The notes: generated by a model not told the origin, from the letters alone. A stretch of DNA of 64,000 bases from Nitrospirota bacterium (GCA_021783515.1 JAJXTV010000001.1:156125-220124), one strand, 5' to 3'. Numbered from the stretch's first letter, positions 47,274 through 54,801 are shown. Translations and numbers: made by a program.

Positions 47274-47491
47274 TCAGGGCTGCCTTCTATCAGCTTCTTG
47301 GTAAAGGACTGCAGTTTTTTCCTGACAACCTGATCAATCTCCTCGCCGATCTTCAGTTCCGACATGATCGTCCGCTTAATCTCGCGGCGTATTGCGCCTT
47401 CTTCCTCGATCGCCGCCACCACCCCCTGTTTGATGAGGTCCCTGAGAAGCACATGACTCAGGTGGGAGATTTTGTCCTCGGAAAGCATCAT
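47207..47491 (-). CDS. DUF507 family protein (second copy)
   Basis: 94 residues, all-helical and charged (LSEDKISHLSHVLLRDLIKQG, IKRTIMSELKIGEEIDQVVRKKLQS). DUF507 genes occur as adjacent pairs in Nitrospirota and Deltaproteobacteria; function unknown. The start overlaps the upstream DUF507 gene by 4 nt (ATGA), and the end overlaps the diguanylate cyclase start. Probably cytoplasmic and forming a complex with its neighbour. Confidence 0.85.
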   Translation of the reverse strand: MMLSEDKISHLSHVLLRDLIKQGVVAAIEEEGAIRREIKRTIMSELKIGEEIDQVVRKKLQSFTKKLIEGSPEWEVLYKKFFREEEIKKGRAAG

Positions 47492-47769
47492 AGGACCAGA
47501 TTTCTCTCCTTCACGAGTTTCTGTTTGGTGAGTTCGAACAGCCTCCGATAGTCCATCCTGCCGCGCTCGATATCGGTCGCATGCTTTTTGAGAAGCTCCC
47601 TCACTTCCTCATTCAGTCTGTCTTCCAGCGAAAGCTCCTCCGCAATGATCTCTTCGGTCTTTTCGACAAACTTCTCCATCGCGACCTTGATCCCCACCAA
47701 CTCCTTCGCGGCAAGGTTTTCCGCAATCCGTTTCGCAAGGATCGGGACCCATGCCTTGGGAATTCTCAT
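47488..47769 (-). CDS. DUF507 family protein (first copy)
   Basis: 93 residues, helical (WVPILAKRIAENLAAKELV, EEIIAEELSLEDRLNEEV, RRLFELTKQKLVKERN). Weakly related to the next gene and likely its partner. It lies 1 nt after rpsR. No enzyme motif is visible. Confidence 0.85.
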   Translation of the reverse strand: MRIPKAWVPILAKRIAENLAAKELVGIKVAMEKFVEKTEEIIAEELSLEDRLNEEVRELLKKHATDIERGRMDYRRLFELTKQKLVKERNLVL

Positions 47770-47770
47770 G

Positions 47771-48001
47771 CTATTTCTCTACAAAAGAAAGGAGCGCGAT
47801 GTTCCTCGCCCTCATAATCGCCTCGTTCAGCTCCCTCTGGTGCTTCGCACAGGTTCCGGTCATTCTCCTTGAAAGCATCTTCCCTCTTTCGGTCAGATAA
47901 CTTCTCAGAAGCCTGATGTCCTTGTAATCAATGAACTCCGTCTTTTCAGAGCAGAATTTGCAGAATTTTCTCCTCTGGAACCTCTTCTGCTGGTATGCCA
48001 T
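47771..48001 (-). CDS. rpsR: 30S ribosomal protein S18
   Basis: 76 residues. FCKFC near the N-terminus and a third Cys in [15 protein letters not shown] make this a Cys-containing (C+) S18; [15 protein letters not shown] and ARNIALLSF are conserved S18 signatures. It binds S6 in the central domain of the small subunit. It follows ssb in the classic rpsF-ssb-rpsR order; rplI, often next, is replaced by the DUF507 pair. Confidence 0.97.
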   Translation of the reverse strand: MAYQQKRFQRRKFCKFCSEKTEFIDYKDIRLLRSYLTERGKMLSRRMTGTCAKHQRELNEAIMRARNIALLSFVEK

Positions 48002-48038
48002 GTTCTTTCCTTCCTTATTTCTTATAGTTTCGGTTTAT

Positions 48039-48440
48039 CTAAAATGGTTCGAGGTCCGTCGTCTCATCCGGAGGCGAAAAATCTCCCTCGCCGCCACTGC
48101 TCTCGTGACCGGCCGCCCGCTTGGAGCCGTAGAGAAACTTTACCGACTGCGCCACCACCTCGAATTTGCTCTTCTGCTGGCCGTCGGTCTCCCAGCGCCT
48201 TTCCTGAAGTCTGCCCTCGACAAGGACAGACCTCCCTTTTTCAAGATGCTGGGCCGCCGACTCGCCCTGCTTGCCCCAGACGACCACGTCGATAAAAAGC
48301 GTCTCTTCCTTCATGGAGTCACCCGACTTGTATTTCGTGGAGCTCGCGATCCGCATGGTGCAGACAGGGGTCCCCTGAGGGGTATATCTCAGTTCGGGGT
48401 CTTTGGTAAGATTTCCGATGAGAATTACCTTGTTGAACAT
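48039..48440 (-). CDS. ssb: Single-stranded DNA-binding protein
   Basis: 133 residues. N-terminal OB fold (NKVILIGNLTKDPELRYTPQG, FIDVVVWGKQGESAAQHLEKG, VLVEGRLQERRWE) and a short linker to the acidic tip ending DLEPF, which recruits partner proteins. It is immediately adjacent to the rpsF stop. Confidence 0.97.
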   Translation of the reverse strand: MFNKVILIGNLTKDPELRYTPQGTPVCTMRIASSTKYKSGDSMKEETLFIDVVVWGKQGESAAQHLEKGRSVLVEGRLQERRWETDGQQKSKFEVVAQSVKFLYGSKRAAGHESSGGEGDFSPPDETTDLEPF

Positions 48441-48791
48441 TTAGGCCTCGCTCTTGGTTTGCTCCGCCTCCGCGGCCTGGATGGTCTCAAAATGCTTGAC
48501 CTGCTTCGGCCCAAGCTTGATAACCATATACTTTATGACCGGATCGAAGACCTTGTAAAACTCCTCCAGCTTCTTGACGGTCGCGGGAGGGGTCTTGTAG
48601 ATCAGGAGCACATACATGCCCTTGTTCTGCTTCTTGATCTCGTAGGCGAGCTTTCTCCTGCCCCAGCTGTCGGTCTTGAGGATCTCTCCGCCGGCATTGA
48701 CGATAAGGTCTTTGATCTTCTGGAGCGCTGCGCCGATTTCTTCATCGGAAAGCGCGGCATTGAGGATGATGATGTTTTCGTAGATGTTCAT
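48441..48791 (-). CDS. rpsF: 30S ribosomal protein S6
   Basis: 116 residues. YENIIILNAALSDEEI, GRRKLAYEIKKQNKGMYVLL and KVFDPVIKYMVIKL are S6 signatures. AAGGAGGTGTTTGC precedes the ATG. The 70-nt leader between the promoter and the gene holds two hairpins that could be an S6:S18 autoregulatory site. Confidence 0.97.
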   Translation of the reverse strand: MNIYENIIILNAALSDEEIGAALQKIKDLIVNAGGEILKTDSWGRRKLAYEIKKQNKGMYVLLIYKTPPATVKKLEEFYKVFDPVIKYMVIKLGPKQVKHFETIQAAEAEQTKSEA

Positions 48792-48866
48792 GCAAACACC
48801 TCCTTATGGATTGTTCCCCGCCTCTGCGGGGACTAAAGCCCTTCCCAAGGGAAAGAGCAAGGAGCC
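48792..48866 (-). promoter_or_regulatory. rpsF leader with two hairpins
   Basis: Between the predicted transcription start and the rpsF ATG lie CCCTT-GGG-AAGGG and CCCCGC-AGAG-GCGGGG hairpins (48840-48852 and 48815-48831). The position fits an S6:S18-binding leader that feeds back on the operon, but I cannot confirm the conserved CCG bulge. Confidence 0.4.
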
Positions 48867-48870
48867 TTAT

Positions 48871-48900
48871 TTTATACCACAGTCGACGTATCTTCGTCAA
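48871..48900 (-). promoter_or_regulatory. Promoter of the rpsF operon
   Basis: Minus-strand TTGACG (48895-48900), an 18-nt spacer and TATAAA (48871-48876), about 75 nt before the rpsF start. It lies inside the 3' part of the tatA-like frame. Confidence 0.75.
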
Positions 48901-49057
48901 TAATCCCATCCCCGTCGCAAGCTCGGGCAATCTCTTCCCTCCGAAGAGGACCATAACAATGACGAATACGACCATCAATTCCGGCACGCCAAGACCAAAC
49001 ATACTCATCCCTTCTTCGTGTGTGCGGATCTGTCCCGCAGTCGTTCCCGCTCTCGAA

Positions 49058-49081
49058 GGGGCGGGGCCTCAGCCCCGCCCC
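49058..49081. repeat. Perfect 10-bp G+C-rich inverted repeat
   Basis: GGGGCGGGGC and GCCCCGCCCC separated by CTCA, between the cytochrome gene and the tatA remnant. There is no T run, so it may be a REP-like element or a weak terminator. Confidence 0.6.
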
Positions 49082-49115
49082 GTTACCCCGCAGGCCGCTT
49101 TATAAGCCGCAGCCC

Positions 49116-49907
49116 CTACTTGTTCAGCGTATCGTAGGTCTTGCTCGGTGAGGGGGTATATTCCCCGTGGCAGTCCCTGCAATTGTTCTGCGAAGTAATG
49201 CCGTTTGCAAGCACATTATACAACGGCTTATGCTTGGGCTTATAGGAGCCCTCTGACCACACGTTGAGCATTCGCGCCGCCTCCATGGCGACATCGGCCG
49301 AAAGGCGGGCGCACCGCTCGGCCCTCTCCTTTGCGAGAAAGGCAACTCCTTCCGCCCTCATCCACTTGCCTACCGAGATATGGCACACCGGCGTGCCCGC
49401 CACGGTCATATGTTTGATATCGGCGCCAAGTACCTTGGCCGGCGTAAAGTCGGGCAGTTCGGTATACGCATAATAGAAGGCGAGGTCGTTCACCATCGCC
49501 TCGGCGGTGTCGGTATCCTTCGTCACCAGCCCTATCACCACACCCGCGCCCGGCATCGTCCCGCAGAGGGCGCCCCACCCCGCCAATCCGCCGTGTCCCC
49601 AGCGGTAGGCGTCGATCGGAAAGTCCTTCCACGCACCGCCCGCCTTCTTCTTCAGCGATTCCACGAGACCGGCAACAACCGACGACGTGCACCAGCGGTT
49701 AAAGTAGTTTTCGTAGGTAATCTGCCCGACCTCTTTCGTATCCAGCTTTGCGTATTTATATGCAGATGCAAACTCGTACGCATCGGCCGTCTTTGCAGCT
49801 TTGAGCCCTGCCACGGAAAGAATTGCCGCCCCCGCAGCAGCCTTCCCGCCGCTGATGAGCAGATTTCTCCTTGAGAGTTTTTCGTCCAGCAACTTTTCAG
49901 TTTCCAT
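49116..49907 (-). CDS. Tat-exported split-Soret-type cytochrome (C_GCAxxG_C_C family)
   Basis: 263 residues. A Tat signal (SRRNLL at 12-17, then a Gly/Ala-rich helix) directs folded export. Cys73, Cys115 (GALCGTMPGAG), Cys175 and Cys199 give the C_GCAxxG_C_C pattern; CRDCH (243-247) near the end is a single c-type haem site, as in split-Soret cytochrome c. It is likely a periplasmic redox protein of unknown partner. AAGGAG lies 11-12 nt before the ATG. No Tat genes other than the remnant downstream are in the window. Confidence 0.85.
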   Translation of the reverse strand: METEKLLDEKLSRRNLLISGGKAAAGAAILSVAGLKAAKTADAYEFASAYKYAKLDTKEVGQITYENYFNRWCTSSVVAGLVESLKKKAGGAWKDFPIDAYRWGHGGLAGWGALCGTMPGAGVVIGLVTKDTDTAEAMVNDLAFYYAYTELPDFTPAKVLGADIKHMTVAGTPVCHISVGKWMRAEGVAFLAKERAERCARLSADVAMEAARMLNVWSEGSYKPKHKPLYNVLANGITSQNNCRDCHGEYTPSPSKTYDTLNK

Positions 49908-50144
49908 TACCGTAATTTCTCCTTGCGTTTGTCGCGAAATGATCCGCTTTTCAAAAAGCGGATTGCCTGCACAGAAAAGCGAGCCCGGGAGCCTCCCGAA
50001 AAGGGTGGCTCCGCTTCGGCGCCCATTGTCTTCCGAAGCGGAGCCGAGTCGTGCAAAGGGGAGAAAAAACTGACCCTCTGCCGCTCGCGGCCATACGGCC
50101 CCAACCGGCAGAACATAATGACTCCTGGACTTCGGGACTACGGG
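49908..50144. other. Intergenic region with two strong palindromes
   Basis: Contains ATCCGCTTTT-CA-AAAAGCGGAT (49942-49963) near the cytochrome start, and a perfect 13-bp stem GGCTCCGCTTCGG / CCGAAGCGGAGCC (50007-50019, 50033-50045) with a 13-nt loop. No gene recognised. The first could be an operator for the cytochrome gene. Confidence 0.5.
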
Positions 50145-50429
50145 CTAGACTTCGGGAGGACGCTCAGCCTGAATGGCAAACAGGGATGGGGAAAAGAGGA
50201 AATTCTCAGGTTTGATAAGTTCAGTGCATGCCAGCGGCATCATGCCGACAACCAGCTCGGGCAGCGAGGGGACATCGGCATGCACCGAGAGCGCGGCCCC
50301 CGAAGTGTTACAGACATCGAGAGAGGCAAGACACTTTCCCTGCCCCGCCGAGAACGAGATCTGTGCCGCACACGGCGAGCAGAGTGAGATGACCAGGACT
50401 GCAAGCAGTAATCTGCCCATTAGACGCAT
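50145..50429 (-). CDS. Small exported protein, paralogue A
   Basis: 94 residues with a signal peptide (LLLAVLVISLCSPCAA). The mature part SLDVCNTSGAALSVHADVP, then ...PL..., and an ending ERPPEV, is shared with the divergently encoded protein at 50554-50838, which is also 94 residues. Similar small secreted proteins occur near metal-efflux and NosL-like genes; function unknown. Its -10 box (TAGAAT) ends 7 nt before the ATG and no good Shine-Dalgarno sequence exists. Confidence 0.65.
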   Translation of the reverse strand: MRLMGRLLLAVLVISLCSPCAAQISFSAGQGKCLASLDVCNTSGAALSVHADVPSLPELVVGMMPLACTELIKPENFLFSPSLFAIQAERPPEV

Positions 50430-50436
50430 GCCTTTT

Positions 50437-50464
50437 ATTCTAGGGAAAAAACCAATCGTGTCAA
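50437..50464 (-). promoter_or_regulatory. Promoter of paralogue A
   Basis: Minus-strand TTGACA (50459-50464), 16-nt spacer, TAGAAT (50437-50442), 7 nt before the ATG at 50429. Confidence 0.65.
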
Positions 50465-50487
50465 CGTCAAATTATAATTGTAATATG

Positions 50488-50503
50488 ACCAAGACGTTTT
50501 GGT
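50488..50503. promoter_or_regulatory. Candidate operator between divergent promoters
   Basis: ACCAAGACGTTTTGGT, a 16-bp inverted repeat with one mismatched pair, near the middle of the two divergent -35 boxes. AATTATAATT (50470-50479) is a second, perfect palindrome beside it. Together they suggest one regulator controlling both genes. Confidence 0.5.
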
Positions 50504-50518
50504 AATTCTAACTTGAAG

Positions 50519-50548
50519 TTGACAATTCGGGGGAATTCCGAATAATAC
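50519..50548 (+). promoter_or_regulatory. Promoter of paralogue B and downstream operon
   Basis: TTGACA (50519-50524), 18-nt spacer, TAATAC (50543-50548), 5 nt before the ATG at 50554. Sequence around the -35 (TTGAAGTTGAC) mirrors that of the divergent promoter (TTGACGTTGAC). Confidence 0.65.
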
Positions 50549-50553
50549 TCTGT

Positions 50554-50838
50554 ATGAAACAAAGCAGCATGCTGATGCTCGTCGTCATGATCGCATCGCT
50601 ATTATTGCCCTATAGCGCCCATATCGCCGTCTCGCAAAACGGCGGCGAGCGTCTTTTTACTCTGGATGTCTGCCAGGGTGCGGGGCCGCTGGCATCGACC
50701 CACGCCGACATCCCCTGTCTCTATGAATGCACCGGCGCGCCGGTACCGCTCACGTTCGCCGGATTCGTTGAAGTGTCCAATGCAGGTTCCACCCTTTCTT
50801 CCTTCTTTAGTCCTATCAAGCAGCCTCCCAGAGCGTAG
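50554..50838 (+). CDS. Small exported protein, paralogue B
   Basis: 94 residues: signal peptide (MLMLVVMIASLLLPYSAHIA), then TLDVCQGAGPLASTHADIP, a CLYEC pair and an ending KQPPRA, matching paralogue A on the other strand. The extra CxxxC (CLYEC) could bind metal or form a disulfide. It is the first gene of the plus-strand exported-redox set. Function unknown. The start codon directly follows the promoter, predicting a leaderless mRNA. Confidence 0.65.
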   Translation: MKQSSMLMLVVMIASLLLPYSAHIAVSQNGGERLFTLDVCQGAGPLASTHADIPCLYECTGAPVPLTFAGFVEVSNAGSTLSSFFSPIKQPPRA

Positions 50839-50965
50839 CCATCGCACCGGGAGTGTTCCGGCCCATGCCAGCCGACTGTCTCATCCTCGGCATGTATTCA
50901 TAACAGGACCGGATTCACTTCACCATATCCATTACAGGCTCCCTAACGCCTGGATAGTTGTCCCC

Positions 50966-50996
50966 GACGCGCCGCCGCACAGTACGGCGGCGCGTC
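50966..50996. repeat. Perfect 12-bp inverted repeat
   Basis: GACGCGCCGCCG and CGGCGGCGCGTC with a 7-nt loop, 128 nt after paralogue B and 81 nt before the TlpA-like gene. No T run follows on either strand, so it is not a standard terminator; it could attenuate or stabilise the transcript. Confidence 0.6.
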
Positions 50997-51076
50997 AGGA
51001 ATACTCCGATGGAGAAAAATGAAAGCAGACGGCAAGGAGGCAGACGAACGGTGAAACCGCGAAGGAAGACAGGAGT

Positions 51077-51637
51077 ATGAGAAAGGGCCCCGCAGTCGCA
51101 AGCCGGACCGCAGCGGCGGCGCGGACCCTGGCATTGCTGCTGGCCGTATCGTATATCTGTCCCGTGTCGGCGTGGCCGGAGCAGGTAGGTTCGGCCGCTC
51201 CCTCTTTCGGGCTGGCCGATGCGAACGGCAAAAAAATAAGGCCGGAAGATCTCGGGGGAAAGGTCTTGCTCCTTAATTTCTGGGCACCGTGGTGCGCTTC
51301 CTGCCGTATTGAGCTGCCGGCGCTCGAGTCACTGCACCGCAAATACCGCGACGCGGGACTTCTGGTAATAGGGATATCCGAAGATGCATCAGAAACGGCA
51401 GTACGGAAGGTCGCCCGGAAATCCGGTCTTTCCTATCTGATGCTGATCGATAAGGGAGGAAAAGTGGCAGACGCCTTCCGCGTCTCGGGTCTGCCGACAA
51501 CGTTCATCATCGACAGGGCAGGCATCGTCCGATATCGTCACGCAGGCTTTGCGGGCGAGTTCAGGCTCCTCTATGAAGAAGAAACAGCAGAGCTGTTGAG
51601 GCAATCAAAACCATTATATCCGGAGGTCACACAATGA
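51077..51637 (+). CDS. TlpA-like thioredoxin-fold protein
   Basis: 186 residues with an N-terminal signal sequence and a TlpA/ResA-type thioredoxin fold. The active site is WCASC (Cys73, Cys76); the cis-Pro loop is GLPTTFIID. The protein is a periplasmic disulfide reductase, the kind used for haem or copper-site maturation. AGGAG lies close to the ATG, and the stop overlaps the next start (ATGA). It is one of two TlpA-like proteins in the same operon. Confidence 0.88.
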   Translation: MRKGPAVASRTAAAARTLALLLAVSYICPVSAWPEQVGSAAPSFGLADANGKKIRPEDLGGKVLLLNFWAPWCASCRIELPALESLHRKYRDAGLLVIGISEDASETAVRKVARKSGLSYLMLIDKGGKVADAFRVSGLPTTFIIDRAGIVRYRHAGFAGEFRLLYEEETAELLRQSKPLYPEVTQ

Positions 51638-53250
51638 GGATTCGAAGGTCTTATGCATCAATCGTATTGGGTATCTTTCTGCTTGCATTGCTCGGCGCAT
51701 GCGGAGGGGGAGGAGGATCGAGCTCCCCCGCCCCGGTCGCAACCACCACCATCACCGGCACGGTATTTGCCGCTCCTGTAAGGGGAGCAAGGGTCTCGGC
51801 AAAAAATGCCTCGGGCTATACCGTTGCGGGACCGGTCACCACGTCGTCCGACGGCGCCTTCAGCATCGATGTCCCCACCGTATCTCTTTCGGGAGACCTG
51901 AGAATCGAATCTGAGGAAGGAACGTACCTGGACGAGGCGACGGGGGAGACGACGACCGCCGGGCGGCTGGCCGCCTTCGCGCCTTCGGGAAGCCTCCGGG
52001 CAGGATCTTCGGTAAACCTCGACCCTTCCTCGACGATCATCTGCGATCTCGTAACGGGCCAGGGAAAGACGCTCGCTGAGGCCAACACCATCTTTACTTC
52101 AGCCTTCGGCTACACGCCCGACACCTCGGTATCGCCGATCAACGCCCCCTCTCCCGGGACAGACAAGTCGCAGAGCCTTGCCGGGCTGAGGGCAATCGCC
52201 TTTAGCCAGCTGACATATGACCTGGGGCTCGGCGCGGAAAGGCAGTTTGACATGCTGGCCGCCCTTGGCCAGGACCTCTCCGACGGTATCCTGGACGGCA
52301 AAAACGGCACTGCCCCGGTGATGATCGTTGCGGGGGCGGAGATGCCGGAAGACATCCAGAACAAATTCGAAGACTCGCTTTTAGGCCTTTTGGCGAATAC
52401 GGCCGTCAATCAGACCGGGCTGACGGCGGACCAGGTCGGGGCCCTCCCCTTCAGCAAGACGGTCATGACCGCGGGGTATAAGGTGGAGTATATCCCGGGC
52501 GCGATGGCCGCGGCCCAGGGCAAGACGATGTTCACGATCAGGCTCACCGACAGGACAACCGGCAAACCGGCGGCCGGCAAGGCGGTCGGTCTTATGCCGA
52601 AGATGCATATGGCGTCGATGTCGCACTCGGCGCCTGTCGGCGCCGTCATCGACAATAATGACGGGACATACAGCTGCACCGTCTATTACCTCATGGCGTC
52701 CGGACCGGGCATGGGAATCTGGGAGCTGAAGGTTACGATCGGCGGAATGTCCGGCGAGTCGGCAACCTTCTATCCCTCCGTTGGCATGTCGATGGGGACC
52801 ACTTCGAAGGCCAACCTTAAGGGAGTTGCGGATCTTATACCCGCGATGGGGGGAACAGGAACGACCAGCAGGACATATCCCCTCTTCTATGACGGCATGT
52901 CCGGAGGAATGGGCGGGAGTTCCACTTTCAGGCTCTTTATCGCCGCATCGGACGACATGATGCTGATGAAATGGCCCGCGGTCTCGATCGGCACAACGCT
53001 GCACGACCAGAACGGTACGGCCTGGACGGTGAATTCGATGACCGTCGAGGCCTCTACGGACAAGAGCGCGTGGCTCCCGGGAACAGACGACGGAAACGGC
53101 CACTGGTCGGTGCCGGGCCTGACCGGGCTCTCATCGGGAGGGGCGGTCTATGTCAGGGTCGTCGTCAACGGCGAGCAGAAGACCACAGACGGCAAGTCGG
53201 TGTCGGGCGACAACGGCTACCAGACCTTCACCGTCGTCTCCGGAATGTAG
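51634..53250 (+). CDS. Exported lipoprotein with YtkA/FixH-like domain
   Basis: 538 residues. Lipobox LGAC (Cys23) followed by a Gly/Ser linker. Residues about 40-110 look like a carboxypeptidase-regulatory or transthyretin-like fold (ITGTVFAAPVRGARVSA). About 290-385 resembles the YtkA/FixH immunoglobulin-like domain (FTIRLTDRTTGKPAAGKAV, then NNDGTYSCTVYY, GIWELKVTIGG) and includes a Met/His-rich run LMPKMHMASMSHS that could hold copper. A second domain follows to the C-terminus. Between a TlpA gene and an outer-membrane protein gene; probably a metal-related envelope lipoprotein, by inference. Confidence 0.7.
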   Translation: MRIRRSYASIVLGIFLLALLGACGGGGGSSSPAPVATTTITGTVFAAPVRGARVSAKNASGYTVAGPVTTSSDGAFSIDVPTVSLSGDLRIESEEGTYLDEATGETTTAGRLAAFAPSGSLRAGSSVNLDPSSTIICDLVTGQGKTLAEANTIFTSAFGYTPDTSVSPINAPSPGTDKSQSLAGLRAIAFSQLTYDLGLGAERQFDMLAALGQDLSDGILDGKNGTAPVMIVAGAEMPEDIQNKFEDSLLGLLANTAVNQTGLTADQVGALPFSKTVMTAGYKVEYIPGAMAAAQGKTMFTIRLTDRTTGKPAAGKAVGLMPKMHMASMSHSAPVGAVIDNNDGTYSCTVYYLMASGPGMGIWELKVTIGGMSGESATFYPSVGMSMGTTSKANLKGVADLIPAMGGTGTTSRTYPLFYDGMSGGMGGSSTFRLFIAASDDMMLMKWPAVSIGTTLHDQNGTAWTVNSMTVEASTDKSAWLPGTDDGNGHWSVPGLTGLSSGGAVYVRVVVNGEQKTTDGKSVSGDNGYQTFTVVSGM

Positions 53251-53263
53251 GCGGTATTGCCTT

Positions 53264-54247
53264 ATGATGAAGCTACGCATTGCGTCAATCGCAGCGGCGG
53301 TCCTCCTGGCGGGGGCTGCCGCGCTCTTCCCTGCCGCCTCATGGGCCGGCTCATGTTGCGGGGGCGGCTCGGCGGCGTCGCTGATCGTGCCCAAGTATGC
53401 GCGGTCGGTGGCAGACATATCCTTCGACACCGAAATATACCACGGCTTCTGGAACCAAAACTGGACGCATACGCCCGATCCCCCGGGCTCGGACCTAAGG
53501 CAGTACCGGGTGAATTTCGGATTCGGGCAGAGGCTCGGCCGCAACTGGCAGGCGAGCGTCATCGTGCCGTATGTCTGGAACGTCAACCAATATTCCGGCC
53601 TTTCGTCCCGCACCAACGGCCTCGGCGACGCGACCCTGAACCTCTGGTATGAGGCTCTGGACGACGTTTCCGCGTGGCGGGTGCGTGGGATCAAAGACCT
53701 TGTTCCTTCTGTAATGATAGGGCCTTCGATCGTCATCCCGACCGGCTATTCGCCCTATGACGACATAGCGAGCAGCTTCGACGTGACCGGCAGGGGATTT
53801 TACCGGGTCGACGGCAACCTTCTTATCGAGAAAACGATCCAGCCCTGGGGTATATCGGCCTCCCTCAGCTACGGCACCTATATCGAGCGATCGGTCAACA
53901 GGGAATACGGAAAATATGTCGAGCCGTACAAAAAGAAGCTGGGGGACAGGACATCGGCTTCGGTGTCCCTCAGCTATAATTATTTCATCGGCTCGGGCGG
54001 GGACACGCTCACCCCCAGCATATCCTACTCCTATCTGAATGAGGCAGACGGCCGCGTCAACGAGGCGGACGACAGTTCAACCTCGTTCCGAAAACAGGCG
54101 GTGGGCGGGGGCATATCCTTTTCGGGCACAGACCGGGACTGGAGTGTACGTGCCTCCTGGAGCCATGCAATCCGGGAAGACGGCTGGGGAAAGAACTTCC
54201 CCACAACCGATATATTCACAGTGGGGGTGCGCTATGTATTTCGCTAA
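53264..54247 (+). CDS. Outer-membrane beta-barrel protein
   Basis: About 327 residues. Signal peptide ending AASWAG, then a Cys-rich N-terminus GSCCGGGS. The rest is a series of amphipathic strands with aromatic girdles (RQYRVNFGFGQRLGRNWQASV, ISASLSYGTYI, SASVSLSYNYFIG, WSVRASWSHAI) and ends GVRYVFR, with a C-terminal Phe-Arg like many barrels. I chose the ATG at 53264, 13 nt after the lipoprotein stop; longer frames upstream lack a signal peptide. Probably a porin or transporter for the operon's metal or substrate; substrate unknown. Confidence 0.78.
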   Translation: MMKLRIASIAAAVLLAGAAALFPAASWAGSCCGGGSAASLIVPKYARSVADISFDTEIYHGFWNQNWTHTPDPPGSDLRQYRVNFGFGQRLGRNWQASVIVPYVWNVNQYSGLSSRTNGLGDATLNLWYEALDDVSAWRVRGIKDLVPSVMIGPSIVIPTGYSPYDDIASSFDVTGRGFYRVDGNLLIEKTIQPWGISASLSYGTYIERSVNREYGKYVEPYKKKLGDRTSASVSLSYNYFIGSGGDTLTPSISYSYLNEADGRVNEADDSSTSFRKQAVGGGISFSGTDRDWSVRASWSHAIREDGWGKNFPTTDIFTVGVRYVFR

Positions 54248-54770
54248 AAAGTACTGCTGGCTGCTTCTGTTTTTCCTGATCGCCTCGTGCGGCAATAATC
54301 TTCTGCCTTCCGGAACGGATGAGCGGGCCCAGGTCCAGCCCGATACGGTCGGGCCCGAGGTCGGCCAGAAGGCGCCCGATTTCGCGGTCTCCGACACGAA
54401 CGGCGGCACGGTAACCCTTTCTTCGGCGCTTGCTTCGAAACGAGGGGTCGTCTTATATTTCACCATGTGGTGTCCGATTTGCGATAGCCACATGACTCAG
54501 ATGGTAAACACGGCAGTCCCGGCGTATCCCGATGTGCGTTTCTTTGCCGTGGACTACGTCTCCGGCACAGTGGCCGATGCCGCTGCCGCCCAGGCCGCAA
54601 ACGGGTTTCTGGCCCTGCCTGTGCTGGCCGACACCGAACATACTTTGCTGGAGGGCTACCGGGCTACCATGGGGACGACCGTTGTCATCGATAACGCCGG
54701 TATGATCAGGATGAACGAAGATTACAGCAACGGTTCACGGCTCCAGGCTGTATTGGCCGGACTTCCGTGA
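54234..54770 (+). CDS. TlpA-like thioredoxin-fold lipoprotein
   Basis: 178 residues. Lipobox LIASC (Cys19). The peroxiredoxin/TlpA-like fold has WCPIC (Cys80, Cys83), KAPDFAVSDTNGGTVTLSSA and TTVVIDNAGMI. The ATG at 54234 overlaps the barrel gene by 14 nt. It is probably a membrane-tethered thiol reductase that keeps Cys of partner proteins reduced; partner unknown. Confidence 0.85.
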   Translation: MYFAKKYCWLLLFFLIASCGNNLLPSGTDERAQVQPDTVGPEVGQKAPDFAVSDTNGGTVTLSSALASKRGVVLYFTMWCPICDSHMTQMVNTAVPAYPDVRFFAVDYVSGTVADAAAAQAANGFLALPVLADTEHTLLEGYRATMGTTVVIDNAGMIRMNEDYSNGSRLQAVLAGLP

Positions 54771-54801
54771 CCGTCCGATCTCTCAACAAGGAGGAAAGAA
54801 C

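Larger units (their letters stand above)
48742..49008 (-). pseudogene. TatA/E remnant with replaced C-terminus
   Basis: The first 35 codons, MFGLGVPELMVVFVIVMVLFG then KRLPELATGMG, are a clear TatA/E transmembrane helix and hinge. The expected amphipathic helix (KGIRNFK-like) and acidic tail are missing; instead the frame runs through the rpsF promoter, its leader and into rpsF out of frame. The tail LTKIRRLWYKIRLLALSLGKG is basic and hydrophobic but looks accidental. It follows a Tat-exported cytochrome gene. Probably a truncated gene, though a minimal functional TatE cannot be excluded. Confidence 0.55.

Noticed and set aside
50966..50996. Hairpin as an intrinsic terminator after paralogue B
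   Set aside because: The stem is strong but no T run follows on either strand, so it was listed only as an inverted repeat.
53150..53263. N-terminal extension of the outer-membrane protein
   Set aside because: The extra 38 codons are Ser/Arg-rich and would hide the signal peptide; the ATG at 53264 follows directly after the previous stop.
54039..54233. N-terminal extension of the second TlpA-like protein
   Set aside because: It is the out-of-frame reading of the barrel gene; the lipoprotein signal starts at 54234.
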